The notes below the pieces were generated by a model, which was not told where the DNA came from, searched no databases, and saw only the letters and a list, made by a program, of their open reading frames with translations. A stretch of DNA of 64,000 nt, taken from contig NZ_CP166919.1 in the NCBI RefSeq assembly GCF_041379765.1, positions 2,170,001-2,234,000 of the forward strand. Direction: 5' to 3'. Source of the stretch: Thalassotalea sp. Sam97 (GTDB taxonomy: Bacteria; Pseudomonadota; Gammaproteobacteria; Enterobacterales; Alteromonadaceae). The position numbers were made by a program, and so were the translations under genes. Position 1 is the stretch's first letter; each line of letters begins with the position of its first letter. Positions 54,688-63,556 of the stretch are shown in pieces.

Positions 54688-55727
54688 ACCTTTAACTCCA
54701 CATCAGTCATCAGTTGCGACACACATAATTGGATCAGCTCTTCTCCTCGATCAGACAATTGACCAGTGAGGACGTTTTTCACCACACCACGTGTTTTTGT
54801 GCACTGACATTGATGACATATCCCCATCTTACAGCCATACGTTACCGGCTCACCGTGTTCGATAAGTTGGGTTAACACCACAGACTGATTACTTAGGGCA
54901 ATGGTTTTGCCATTGATTGATACATCAAATTGCTGTTTTTCGGTGGTATCTATTTGTGCCAGCCCAAAATGCTCTGAATACAGTTCGTTCTGCTGAGAAT
55001 GGGCATATTCGGCAATACCTTGATAAAACGGTGCCGGACCGCATACGTAAAACGGTATTGCGCCATACTCAGCTAATTGCTGCGTCACATCACCATGACT
55101 CGTTCGTGTCATTAACGCGTAACTAAACCCTGGTATCGCCCCGCTCAGCGCCTCAAGCTCATCGACCAGCAAATGCTCGCCTGGTTTGGCGTAATAAAGT
55201 AAATGCATTTCTTGAGGTTGATGAGTTGCGCCTTTTAAAGACGATATCATGGCAATAAATGGCGTAATACCTGAGCCAGCGGCGAGTAGTAGTGATTTAT
55301 CAACCAACTTTTCCGCGACAAAGTCCCCCATAGGGGCCGATATATTTAGCCACTGACCAATCACCAAGTCATGCAGCGATGACGTCAACTGACCGTGTGA
55401 TTGTTGCTTAATCACCAAACGAACCATACGCTGCGTCTCTACCAGCGACGGCGATGACGCAATGGTAAACACACGAGTTACCAACTTACCGTTAATTTCT
55501 AGCGTTAATTCAATATGTTGCCCAGCCTTATGGACGGGCCATGAGCGATCAACCTGCAACGATAAGGCAACCGTATTGGCAACGAGCGAATCCACGCCAA
55601 CCACCCTAGCTCGATAGAAACCCGCTCGCCACGCAGGTTTAATCGTTTGAACAACGGGTTCCAAATAAGCGCCAAACGATGCATGATGCAAAAATTGTTG
55701 GCTCAGCCAATTACAATACTTCTTCAT
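54684..55727 (-). CDS. Ferredoxin reductase with C-terminal 2Fe-2S domain (desaturase partner)
   Basis: 347 residues. FAD-binding ferredoxin-reductase domain (about 35-140, with VFTIASSPS for FAD) and a NAD(P)-binding domain (about 145-245, with LLAAGSGITPF and FYVCGPAPFY). A plant-type 2Fe-2S domain follows (about 262-345, cysteines in CKMGICHQC, C-x4-C-x2-C, plus LCVSQ). It transfers electrons from NAD(P)H to the desaturase. First gene of the pair; a 13-bp inverted repeat lies directly upstream. Confidence 0.9.
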   Translation of the reverse strand: MKKYCNWLSQQFLHHASFGAYLEPVVQTIKPAWRAGFYRARVVGVDSLVANTVALSLQVDRSWPVHKAGQHIELTLEINGKLVTRVFTIASSPSLVETQRMVRLVIKQQSHGQLTSSLHDLVIGQWLNISAPMGDFVAEKLVDKSLLLAAGSGITPFIAMISSLKGATHQPQEMHLLYYAKPGEHLLVDELEALSGAIPGFSYALMTRTSHGDVTQQLAEYGAIPFYVCGPAPFYQGIAEYAHSQQNELYSEHFGLAQIDTTEKQQFDVSINGKTIALSNQSVVLTQLIEHGEPVTYGCKMGICHQCQCTKTRGVVKNVLTGQLSDRGEELIQLCVSQLMTDVELKV

Positions 55728-56188
55728 TAATAAAATTCAGCTTACACTTGTACACTACATTAAGCGCACAAGTCTAAGCTTAAAAAACTAAAAATCAACA
55801 GTTTTAGATTTCAAAACATGTGGTTTTTGGTTATTTAGTAGAGAAAAGCGATCTTTACACGCCAAATTCACGGTTTTAGGCGTATGTAAATATGAATAGG
55901 ATCACTATATCTCTCGCCTTACAAAAGAGAATAATGGCATACACATGTTCACCGAATACACAAAAGAATAGATATGCTCTTGCATGCCTATGAACAAAAA
56001 ATAACGACAGAGAATTGACGTATAACCTCTCGATCAACCGGATGATGAGCCGTACTTATGGCGAAAACCTTGGCAAGTTGTCACTGTCCAGTCAGCTTTA
56101 CATCTTACGGGTTTACCGCTTTTGCTATCTAGTCGCTAAAATTGCTACACTTTGGCTAAGCCGTATTGCAATCAAAGGAATATTAACC
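55728..56188. other. Divergent region desaturase operon / gloA (461 bp)
   Basis: AT-rich. Besides the 13-bp inverted repeat (55739-55780) there is a second smaller one, CTAAAA/TTTTAG (55788-55793 and 55802-55807). The frame upstream of gloA (from 56015) is open but lacks a ribosome-binding site and any family similarity. Confidence 0.5.
55739..55780. promoter_or_regulatory. Inverted repeat upstream of the desaturase operon
   Basis: 13-bp arms AGCTTACACTTGT and ACAAGTCTAAGCT (one mismatch) separated by 16 bases, starting 12 bases before the reductase start codon. Could be a regulator operator or a leader hairpin controlling translation. Confidence 0.45.
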
Positions 56189-56578
56189 ATGCGTATTTTA
56201 CATACGATGCTTCGCGTCGGAGACTTAGAACGTTCGATTAAATTTTACCAAGACGTATTGGGCATGCGCTTATTACGTCAATCTGATAATGAACAGTACA
56301 AGTATACCCTCGCCTTCTTAGGCTACGACGACATGGACAGCTCAACGGTATTAGAGTTAACGTACAACTGGGGCGTGGACAGCTACGATTTAGGTGAGGC
56401 ATTTGGCCATATTGCTATCGAGGTAGATAATGTGTATACCGCTTGCGATACAATTCGATCGCTGGGCGGAACAATTTCTCGAGAGCCTGGCCCTGTAAAG
56501 GGTGGCACCACTGAAATCGCATTTGTTAAAGATCCTGATGGCTACGCCATCGAATTAATCCAAGCCAAACACCCATAA
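56189..56578 (+). CDS. gloA: Lactoylglutathione lyase (glyoxalase I)
   Basis: Converts the hemithioacetal of methylglyoxal and glutathione to lactoylglutathione. 129 residues (E. coli 135). Two betaalphabetabetabeta halves with metal ligands His5 (ILHTMLRV), a Glu in LELTYNWG, a His in FGHIAIEV and a Glu in YAIELIQ, as in E. coli. The start at 56189 has AAGGA about 9 bases upstream. Monocistronic, with a terminator directly after. Confidence 0.96.
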   Translation: MRILHTMLRVGDLERSIKFYQDVLGMRLLRQSDNEQYKYTLAFLGYDDMDSSTVLELTYNWGVDSYDLGEAFGHIAIEVDNVYTACDTIRSLGGTISREPGPVKGGTTEIAFVKDPDGYAIELIQAKHP

Positions 56579-56600
56579 ACCACACAAATAGGCGCTTCAA

Positions 56601-56623
56601 CCGAGCAACGTGCTCGGTTTTTT
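56601..56623 (+). terminator. Terminator of gloA, directly upstream of yaeQ
   Basis: Perfect 7-bp stem CCGAGCA/TGCTCGG, 3-base loop, then six T. Only 13 bases separate it from the yaeQ start codon. Confidence 0.92.
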
Positions 56624-56636
56624 CGTATGAGACACT

Positions 56637-57173
56637 ATGGCACTAAAAGCAACCATTAATAAAGCCCTGATCCATGTCAGCGATATGGACAGGCACGTAT
56701 ACGACACATTCAATCTTACCATCGCCCAGCATCCGTCGGAGACCGATAAGCGCATGATGGTGCGTCTACTTGCGTATGTTCTCAATAGCCGTGAGCATTT
56801 GCGCTTTACCAAAGGATTATCTGAAGACAGTGAACCAGAAATTTGGGCGATTGATTACAGTGATCAAATTCAACTTTGGATTGATTTAGGCGAAGTCGAT
56901 GAAAAGCGCATCAAAAAAGCCTGCGCTCAATCGCAACAAGTGATCGTCTACACCTATCACAGTACAAGCGAAGCATGGTGGCAAAAAATGTCACAAAAAG
57001 TCCATCAATTTGATAACTTAAAAGTTGTCGCACTAGATGACGAGCAATGTGAACAATTGGCGAATTTTGCCGGTCGAAGTATAGATTTAACTTGCACCAT
57101 TGACTCCGGTCACATTTATCTTAACAATGACAATCAAGCGTTAACCATTACTCCAACTACGTTAAAGGATTGA
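56637..57173 (+). CDS. yaeQ: YaeQ family protein
   Basis: 178 residues, collinear with E. coli YaeQ (181). Shared segments: MALKATI, HPSET.KRMM.RLLAY, and LWIDLGEVDEKRIKKACAQ. The fold resembles PD-(D/E)xK nucleases (E. coli YaeQ was once proposed to replace RfaH function); the true role is unsettled. Two bases separate its stop from the M28 peptidase start, so the two form an operon. Confidence 0.93.
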   Translation: MALKATINKALIHVSDMDRHVYDTFNLTIAQHPSETDKRMMVRLLAYVLNSREHLRFTKGLSEDSEPEIWAIDYSDQIQLWIDLGEVDEKRIKKACAQSQQVIVYTYHSTSEAWWQKMSQKVHQFDNLKVVALDDEQCEQLANFAGRSIDLTCTIDSGHIYLNNDNQALTITPTTLKD

Positions 57174-57175
57174 CC

Positions 57176-58534
57176 ATGACATTTCGGCGTTTATTTTCTC
57201 TACTGGCTTTTTCAGCGTATACGATAACCTCGACCGCACAAACCGTTACCATTGATGCCGTCAGTGCCGATATGCAGATACTGGCTTCCGATGACATGCG
57301 CGGTCGCGCGATCGGTAGCCCTGAAATAGCGCAAGCCGAGCGCTATATTGTCGCGCAATTGCAACAGCACGGGTTACAACCATTAGCAAGTATTGGCAGT
57401 TATCGACAAGCTTTCACGCTAAATCACTATCAGCCAACCACAGCCTCTTTGCGCATTAACGGTACGGCCATTGATGATGGTGACATTGCCCTGAGTGGTA
57501 ATATGCCAACATTTTCGTTAACTCATGCCGATTTGACAATCAGCCAAGTCGGCAAAGAGCAAGATCTGCGTGGCGCTCTTAGCGAGTTAAACGAACGTGG
57601 CGGTAAACACCTGGTATTGATTGACGAAACCCATCGTGCCCAGTTTTTGCAATATCGAAACTACCTAGCAAAAGGGAAAAAAGCATTAACCCATGCGAGT
57701 GATGACGTTTTGGTGTTAGCGATGGCGCCAGCATCGATAAATCAGGACATTAATGCCGTCAAACGTGTCCAGTTGACTGGTAAAATCAAGCATAAAAAAA
57801 TTGATTTAGCCAATATTGTTGCCGTTTTGCCAGCGCAAACTGAATCTGATGAATACGTTATTTTTTCCGCTCACCATGACCACGTCGGCGCGACACAAGC
57901 AACCGACGCGTCGCAAGACGTGATCTACAACGGGGCGAATGACGATGCTACCGGGGTAAGTGCGGTACTTAACTTAGCGCGAGCCTTTAGCCAAGCAAAA
58001 GACAATGGTCAACTGAATTTGCAGCGCAATATCATGTTTGTCAGCTTTACCGCCGAAGAGAGCGGACTGATCGGCTCGAATGTGTTTGTCGAGCAGGTTA
58101 ATACCGACAATGTTGTCGCCATGCTTAACATCGAAATGATCGGCAAGGCCTCACAATATGGTCCAGGACGTGTGTGGATGACGGGCTTTGAACGGTCTAA
58201 TTTGGGTGCATTATTAAATAGCGAATTAGCCAAACAAGGTAATGAACAGCATGCTATTTTTGCCGATCCGTACCCTAACTTCCGCCTATTTTATCGTTCA
58301 GATAACGCATCGTTAGCCAAGAAAGGCGTTCCTGCGCACAGTATATCGAGTACGCAAATAGACCAAGATAAGGACTATCATAAAGTCACGGATGAAATCG
58401 ACACCCTTGATTTAGTGCAAATGACCGATATCATCAACAACTTGTTTATTTCCAGCAAACCCTTGCTAGAAGGTACGGTAACCCCAAAACGTTTGGACAA
58501 AGTTGCCGGTCGTCCAATTGGCGTGTTTTTCTAA
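57176..58534 (+). CDS. M28-family zinc peptidase, secreted
   Basis: 452 residues with a signal peptide (cleavage near TSTAQ). M28 aminopeptidase domain from about 205 with all five zinc ligands: His in AHHDHVG (233-236), Asp in NGANDDATG, Glu pair in TAEESGLIGS, a Glu/Asp in NIEMIG and His in DKDYHKVTDEID. A PA-like domain occupies about 80-200. Periplasmic exopeptidase, possibly acting on peptidoglycan or peptide nutrients. The ATG at 57176 follows AGGA; the upstream TTG overlaps the yaeQ stop. Downstream of yaeQ in the same operon. Confidence 0.86.
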   Translation: MTFRRLFSLLAFSAYTITSTAQTVTIDAVSADMQILASDDMRGRAIGSPEIAQAERYIVAQLQQHGLQPLASIGSYRQAFTLNHYQPTTASLRINGTAIDDGDIALSGNMPTFSLTHADLTISQVGKEQDLRGALSELNERGGKHLVLIDETHRAQFLQYRNYLAKGKKALTHASDDVLVLAMAPASINQDINAVKRVQLTGKIKHKKIDLANIVAVLPAQTESDEYVIFSAHHDHVGATQATDASQDVIYNGANDDATGVSAVLNLARAFSQAKDNGQLNLQRNIMFVSFTAEESGLIGSNVFVEQVNTDNVVAMLNIEMIGKASQYGPGRVWMTGFERSNLGALLNSELAKQGNEQHAIFADPYPNFRLFYRSDNASLAKKGVPAHSISSTQIDQDKDYHKVTDEIDTLDLVQMTDIINNLFISSKPLLEGTVTPKRLDKVAGRPIGVFF

Positions 58535-58635
58535 TCCCTAGTCGACTCGCATGTATTGCAAGGGTAATAACGCCATTACCCTTGCATAGTCTTATATGTT
58601 GAAAACATTCTAGCCCGTTTCCCTAAATCCTCGTC

Positions 58636-58662
58636 AGTCACGACCATTTATCGTGACTTTTT
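58636..58662 (+). terminator. Terminator of the yaeQ-M28 operon
   Basis: Stem AGTCACGA/TCGTGACT with a 7-base loop running into TTTTT. A second perfect 12-bp hairpin (TGCAAGGGTAAT/ATTACCCTTGCA, 58557-58586) just upstream lacks T. Confidence 0.8.
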
Positions 58663-58742
58663 AGCAAACTGTCGGCACTTTGTTGAAAAAATCAATAAAT
58701 TAAGGCACTCTCTGCGACAGATAATTTCAAATAGGTCAAATT

Positions 58743-60602
58743 ATGAAAACAACAAAATCCCTAATTGCTATGGCACTGTCAACAGCACTTTTAGCAGCCT
58801 GTAACAACACAGTTGATGCCCCTGCAGCATCAACAGATGTTCCTGCACAACCGGTAGCAGTCGCAGAAGTTAAACAACAAAGTGAAACCGAAAAGTTAAA
58901 CGCGTTTTTTGAAAAGGTGTTTATGGACACAGTTATGCGTTCACCGCAAATGCAGACCTACTTAGGCATTCGCCAAGACTACGATAAGTGGGATGAATAC
59001 ACGGAAGAAAATAGCGCCAAAGAATTAGAAATCACTAAAAGTAACTTAGTCGCCTTACAAGCTTTTGATTTCGATGCCCTTGATCCGCAAGCTAAGATTT
59101 CTTACCAGCTATTCAAACAATCACTAGAGCAAGAAATTGCCAACTTCAAATGGCGTCATCATAACTACCCTGTAAACCAAATGTTCGGTTTACATTCAAA
59201 CGTACCGTCATTTTTAATTAATCAACACACCGTCACGAATGCCAAAGAAGCCGCTGATTATGTTGCGCGTTTAAACGGCGTAAAAACCGTGATGGATCAG
59301 TTAGTGGGGCAGCTAAAAATCCGTGAAGACAAAGGCATTATTGCCCCAGACTTCGTGTTTCCTCACGTTATCCGCGATTCACAAAACCTGATCAACGGCG
59401 CACCATTTACCGAAGGTGACGACTCAACGCTACTGGCCGACTTTAAACGCAAAGTGAATGCGCTTGAGATCGACGACGAGAAAAAAGCCGATTTAATCGA
59501 GCAAGCGACACAAGCATTGTTAACCAGCGTGCAACCAGGTTACCAACACCTGATCGATTACATGATTGCGCTTGAGCCAAAATCAACCCACGATGCCGGT
59601 GCATGGAAATTCCCAGAAGGTGCAACCTTCTACAACAATGCCCTGAAAAACACCACAACAACTTCGTTAACGGCAGATGAGATCCATGACATTGGTTTAT
59701 CTGAAGTGGCTCGTATTCACGACGAAATGCGCGTCATCAAAGATAAAGTTGGCTTTAAAGGTGACTTGCAAGCGTTTATGCAATTTATGCGTAGCGACAA
59801 GCAGTTCTACTACCCAAATACTGAAGAAGGCAAGCAACGCTATCTTGACGAAGCAACCTACTGGATAGATGACATGAAAGGTCGTCTTGATGAGTTGTTC
59901 TTAGTTAAGCCAAAAGCGGATTTAATCGTTAAGGCGGTAGAACCGTTCCGTGAACAATCTGCTGGTAAAGCATTCTACAACCGCCCTGCGCCAGATGGTT
60001 CACGTCCGGGAATTTACTACGCAAACCTGTACGATATGGAAGCGATGCCGACCTATCAAATGGAAGCGCTAGCCTACCACGAAGGTATCCCAGGTCACCA
60101 CATGCAACTGGCGATTTCTCAAGAGCTAGAAGGTATCCCAACGTTCCGTAAATTCTCAAGCTACACCGCCTACACGGAAGGCTGGGGGTTATACTCAGAA
60201 TTACTGCCAAAAGAAATCGGTTTATATAAAGATCCGTATGCTGACTTTGGCCGTCTGGCAATGGAATTATGGCGCGCTTGTCGCTTGGTCGTGGATACCG
60301 GTATGCACACCAAAAAATGGACTCGTGAAGAAAGCATCGATTACTACGTGAACAATACACCGAACGCGAAATCAGACGCGGTGAAAATGGTTGAACGTCA
60401 CGCGGTGATGCCGTCACAAGCAACCGCTTATAAAGTGGGTATGCTAGAGATTTTACGTATGCGCGATATGGCCAAAGCTGAACTGGGCGAGAAGTTTGAC
60501 ATTCGTGAATTCCACGATGTGTATCTTAAAAATGGCCCGCTACCGCTTGATGTCATGGATCGCATGATGAAAAACTACATTGCAGAGAAAAAAGGCGCGT
60601 AA
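58743..60602 (+). CDS. DUF885 lipoprotein, probable zinc metallopeptidase
   Basis: 619 residues. Lipoprotein signal with lipobox LLAAC (Cys20). The DUF885 domain spans most of the mature protein. The zinc-binding HEGIPGHH is at 446-453 and a distal Glu lies in YTEGWGLYSE, giving the gluzincin set of this family. Anchored to a membrane on the periplasmic side. Related proteins are peptidases of the M3-like clan; substrate unknown. Own promoter and terminator, so an independent gene. Confidence 0.87.
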   Translation: MKTTKSLIAMALSTALLAACNNTVDAPAASTDVPAQPVAVAEVKQQSETEKLNAFFEKVFMDTVMRSPQMQTYLGIRQDYDKWDEYTEENSAKELEITKSNLVALQAFDFDALDPQAKISYQLFKQSLEQEIANFKWRHHNYPVNQMFGLHSNVPSFLINQHTVTNAKEAADYVARLNGVKTVMDQLVGQLKIREDKGIIAPDFVFPHVIRDSQNLINGAPFTEGDDSTLLADFKRKVNALEIDDEKKADLIEQATQALLTSVQPGYQHLIDYMIALEPKSTHDAGAWKFPEGATFYNNALKNTTTTSLTADEIHDIGLSEVARIHDEMRVIKDKVGFKGDLQAFMQFMRSDKQFYYPNTEEGKQRYLDEATYWIDDMKGRLDELFLVKPKADLIVKAVEPFREQSAGKAFYNRPAPDGSRPGIYYANLYDMEAMPTYQMEALAYHEGIPGHHMQLAISQELEGIPTFRKFSSYTAYTEGWGLYSELLPKEIGLYKDPYADFGRLAMELWRACRLVVDTGMHTKKWTREESIDYYVNNTPNAKSDAVKMVERHAVMPSQATAYKVGMLEILRMRDMAKAELGEKFDIREFHDVYLKNGPLPLDVMDRMMKNYIAEKKGA

Positions 60603-60630
60603 GCCCTTTCTCAACAGTGACTCTGTGGTA

Positions 60631-60658
60631 AAAAGCCTGCTGATGCAGGCTTTTTTGT
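60631..60658 (+). terminator. Terminator of the DUF885 gene
   Basis: Stem AAAAAGCCTGC/GCAGGCTTTTTT, 4-base loop, T-run continuing; 28 bases after the stop. Confidence 0.92.
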
Positions 60659-60755
60659 TTTTATGGCGAAACAGCGTCTATTATGTAACATAAGTCAAGT
60701 GCTTGGTGTATAATGCCGCGCTTTTAGTTAGCCCGTTACCATAAAGACACTTACC

Positions 60756-63143
60756 GTGACCCTGAATCGCTCCTTTGCTCGCTTTTTCTTGCTACTGTTA
60801 TTGTTGATCACCGCCAATATTTCGGTGTTTTATTACTTGCAAACAACCGCACACCGTCAGCAAGCACTTAATAACGATCGCCTTGATGTCATGGAACTCA
60901 CCAATATGGTTCGTGACACGTCAAATAAACTCACCAGAACCTCACGCACCTATGTGGTCACGGGTGATGAAAGCTACTTACAGTACTATCAAGAAATCTT
61001 GCAATATCGTAATGGTGAGCGAGTAAGACCGGAGCATTACTTTAGTATTTACTGGGATAAACGACACACTCAGCGAGAAGAATCCATTACCCGAGAAAAA
61101 CCCATCGCCCAGTTAATTGAACATTTACTGGCGAAAGAAGAGCATCTATCCATATTACGTGATGCGGTTGCTCATTCAGATGCATTAACTCGCATTGAGC
61201 AACAAGCGATGGCCTTGTATCAACAGGATCCGACAGCAAATAAATCGCAAGCCATTGATATGCTTTACGGCCAACAGTATCTTGCCGCAAAAAGCCAAAT
61301 TATGAGCAAAATTGATGAGTTTGTTCAGGACTACAATGATTGGCATTATCAGCTCAGTAGCGATATTGCCCGTACCATAAAAATTGGCCGATTCATCAAC
61401 TTATTACTGCAAATGTTATTTATTCTGGCGTTGTTGTGGATCCGCTTTTATGTGCTCAGAGAGATATCATCGCCGCTAGAAACCTTAACTCAGCTTGCCA
61501 TGCGCATCGCTAAGGGCGACTTTAAGCAACGCCCAAAACTGCAAGGCAAAGCGAAGGATATTCACGTGCTACTCGATGCCATGAATCGTATGCAAGATCA
61601 GGTTGAGCAAACGCTGATTAAGTTTGAACAACAAGCCAACATTGCCGATAAAGCCAAACAAGAAGCCGAAGCCGCTAACCGTACCCGTGGTGAATTTTTA
61701 GCGAATATGAGCCATGAAATTCGCACGCCAATGAATGGCATCATAGGACTTTCTCAGTTATTACAGAACCAACCTTTATCGAAAGAGGATAAGGTTTACG
61801 TCAATAAAATATTGGTTTCTTCGCAGCATTTGCTGGATATACTCAACGACATTCTCGATTTTTCGAAAATTGATTCTAACAAGATGACCATCGACAAAGT
61901 TGAGTTTGATCTGGTCAGTTTATTTGACCGTCTCACCAATGTATTGGCATTAACCGCCGACACCAAAGGTCTCGCGTTTCAATTTTCAACGGCGCCTGAC
62001 TTAAATCCACGCTACTTTGGCGATCCGGTTCGTATTGGTCAGATATTGATTAACTTAACGTCGAACGCCATTAAGTTCACTTCAGAAGGCAGTGTTACTG
62101 TCAAAGTGGCGCCACGTGGTAATGAATTGCACTTCGCGGTAATTGATACCGGTATAGGCTTGAGTAAAACTCAGTTAAAACGTATTTTTAAGCCGTTTTC
62201 ACAAGCAGACAACTCCATCACCCGCCGCTTTGGTGGCACCGGTTTGGGTTTAACCATTTGTCATAAGTTAGCCAACTTAATGGGTGGTCGCATCGAGGTT
62301 GAATCAACCCTTAATCAGGGCAGTACATTCTCGTTGATTTTGCCTATTGAACAACCACTACCGTATGCGTTTCATATTCCAGAAAATATCCGCATTATCG
62401 TATTTAGTGACAGTGCTCATCACCAACATGGTTTTCGTGAGCATTGCAAACACCATAACGTCAACTTGGTTATTTTACCCACTAACACGACGCAGTTTCC
62501 TGACATCAGCAGTAACGATGTTTTAGTGATGGACCTGTGTGACCTTGACGAGCAACAAGTTAGCCACTTAAGTAAACGTTGCCAACAAACCATTGGCGAA
62601 CAGGCCATCAAAGTGTTATTGCTGAGTAAAATGGGGCAAACAGAGGCCCGTAACACCTTCCATTTTGCCAAGCAACGTTACCAATTAACCTGGCCACTGA
62701 CGTTTAAGCATGTAATAGAAGCATTAGAAGACGAACCTAAAGATGCGCAACAAAAGGCGCAGCTGAGTCAGTTTAGTGGCATCAAGGCCTTGATTGCCGA
62801 AGATTTTGCCATTAACCAAATTGTTGCCAAAGGTTTATTAGAAAAGCTTGGCCTGACTGTTGATGTTGTCGATGACGGTAAACAAGCTGTCGATGCCATT
62901 TTAAATCAACACTATCACATTGTGTTTATGGATGTTCATATGCCAGTTATGGATGGCCATCAAGCTACTCGTTTGATCCGAAAATTCAGCCAATATGATG
63001 ACTTACCCATTATCGCTTTAACGGCCGATGCGCAAAATGAGCATGTTGAAAAGTGTGCCGAGTCGGGCATGAATGACTTTGTTTCTAAACCGTTTATGCT
63101 AGCGGATATTGAAAAAATCATCCACAAACACTTGCACTATTAA
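60756..63143 (+). CDS. Hybrid sensor histidine kinase
   Basis: 795 residues, GTG start. Two membrane helices (about 10-28 and 208-230) bracket a periplasmic sensor of about 180 residues. Then come a HAMP domain (about 232-285), coiled coil, HisKA with phospho-acceptor H320 in MSHEIRTP, and HATPase_c (NLTSNAIKFT N-box; DTGIGL and GGTGLGL G-boxes). A linker precedes the receiver domain (about 670-795) with phospho-acceptor D726 in MDVHMPVMDG. No HPt domain and no output regulator lie in the window, so it needs partners elsewhere. Architecture is like RcsC or BarA. Confidence 0.93.
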   Translation: MTLNRSFARFFLLLLLLITANISVFYYLQTTAHRQQALNNDRLDVMELTNMVRDTSNKLTRTSRTYVVTGDESYLQYYQEILQYRNGERVRPEHYFSIYWDKRHTQREESITREKPIAQLIEHLLAKEEHLSILRDAVAHSDALTRIEQQAMALYQQDPTANKSQAIDMLYGQQYLAAKSQIMSKIDEFVQDYNDWHYQLSSDIARTIKIGRFINLLLQMLFILALLWIRFYVLREISSPLETLTQLAMRIAKGDFKQRPKLQGKAKDIHVLLDAMNRMQDQVEQTLIKFEQQANIADKAKQEAEAANRTRGEFLANMSHEIRTPMNGIIGLSQLLQNQPLSKEDKVYVNKILVSSQHLLDILNDILDFSKIDSNKMTIDKVEFDLVSLFDRLTNVLALTADTKGLAFQFSTAPDLNPRYFGDPVRIGQILINLTSNAIKFTSEGSVTVKVAPRGNELHFAVIDTGIGLSKTQLKRIFKPFSQADNSITRRFGGTGLGLTICHKLANLMGGRIEVESTLNQGSTFSLILPIEQPLPYAFHIPENIRIIVFSDSAHHQHGFREHCKHHNVNLVILPTNTTQFPDISSNDVLVMDLCDLDEQQVSHLSKRCQQTIGEQAIKVLLLSKMGQTEARNTFHFAKQRYQLTWPLTFKHVIEALEDEPKDAQQKAQLSQFSGIKALIAEDFAINQIVAKGLLEKLGLTVDVVDDGKQAVDAILNQHYHIVFMDVHMPVMDGHQATRLIRKFSQYDDLPIIALTADAQNEHVEKCAESGMNDFVSKPFMLADIEKIIHKHLHY

Positions 63144-63160
63144 TAGCAAAAAGTAATCGA

Positions 63161-63200
63161 AAAAGCCCTTGTTCAGTGCCGTGAACAAGGGCTTTCTATT
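63161..63200. terminator. Bidirectional terminator after the hybrid kinase
   Basis: Long perfect stem AAAGCCCTTGTTCA/TGAACAAGGGCTTT with a 6-base loop. T-rich on the plus side (TTTCTATT) and on the minus side (TTTTTCG). On the minus strand it follows directly after the small open frame ending at 63199. Confidence 0.88.
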
Positions 63201-63355
63201 ACACCAGTTGGGCGTGTACTTTGTTATCAAGAGAGCCAGATAAACGTGTTAATAGCAACGCAAAAATCACAATCAAACCACCAATCCATGCGGATCAGGG
63301 CGTTTTTAACGTTTTTTAGTGAAAGACTTTCATTATGAACCGGTATCCGCGTCAT
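63199..63355 (-). pseudogene. Possible frameshifted small membrane-protein gene
   Basis: On the minus strand an ATG at 63355 opens a frame encoding MTRIPVHNESLSLKNVKNAL. A 1-base shift near 63293 continues it into IAWIGGLIVIFALLLTRLS and a polar tail ending at 63199. Joined, the two give about 51 residues with one membrane helix. The terminator at 63161-63200 follows the stop within 4 bases, as for a real gene. But there is no ribosome-binding site: the start lies right after the T-run of another terminator. Either a decayed gene, a sequencing indel or chance. No family recognised. Confidence 0.3.
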
Positions 63356-63378
63356 AAAAAAGCCAGCACAAGGCTGGC
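63355..63378 (-). terminator. Minus-strand terminator with no annotated gene upstream
   Basis: Stem GCCAGCC/GGCTGGC with short loop (plus-strand GCCAGC-ACAAG-GCTGGC) followed on the minus strand by six T. The only genes nearby on that side point the other way, so it may end a small RNA or a leader transcript from about 63380-63540. Confidence 0.7.
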
Positions 63379-63556
63379 ATAAGGGGCATCTATAACGTAT
63401 AGATTAAGAGTCATCAGAGGCTTACCATCTGATTTTCGAACAATCTATGCGAGTGGTGAGCATAAACTATCCGACAAGGGGCATAGTACATGCTCAACAT
63501 GACAGTTTTATGATATAAATATGACACAATGATTTCAGTCTATAGAATAACAAAGT

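Larger units (their letters stand above)
63144..63556. other. Region between hybrid kinase and RcsF-like gene (413 bp)
   Basis: Holds the two terminators, the frameshifted small frame and, on the minus strand, a 28-codon frame at 63414-63500 (MLSMYYAPCR...) without a ribosome-binding site. The hairpin CTATAACGTATAG near 63390 adds to the structure. See findings. Confidence 0.5.
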
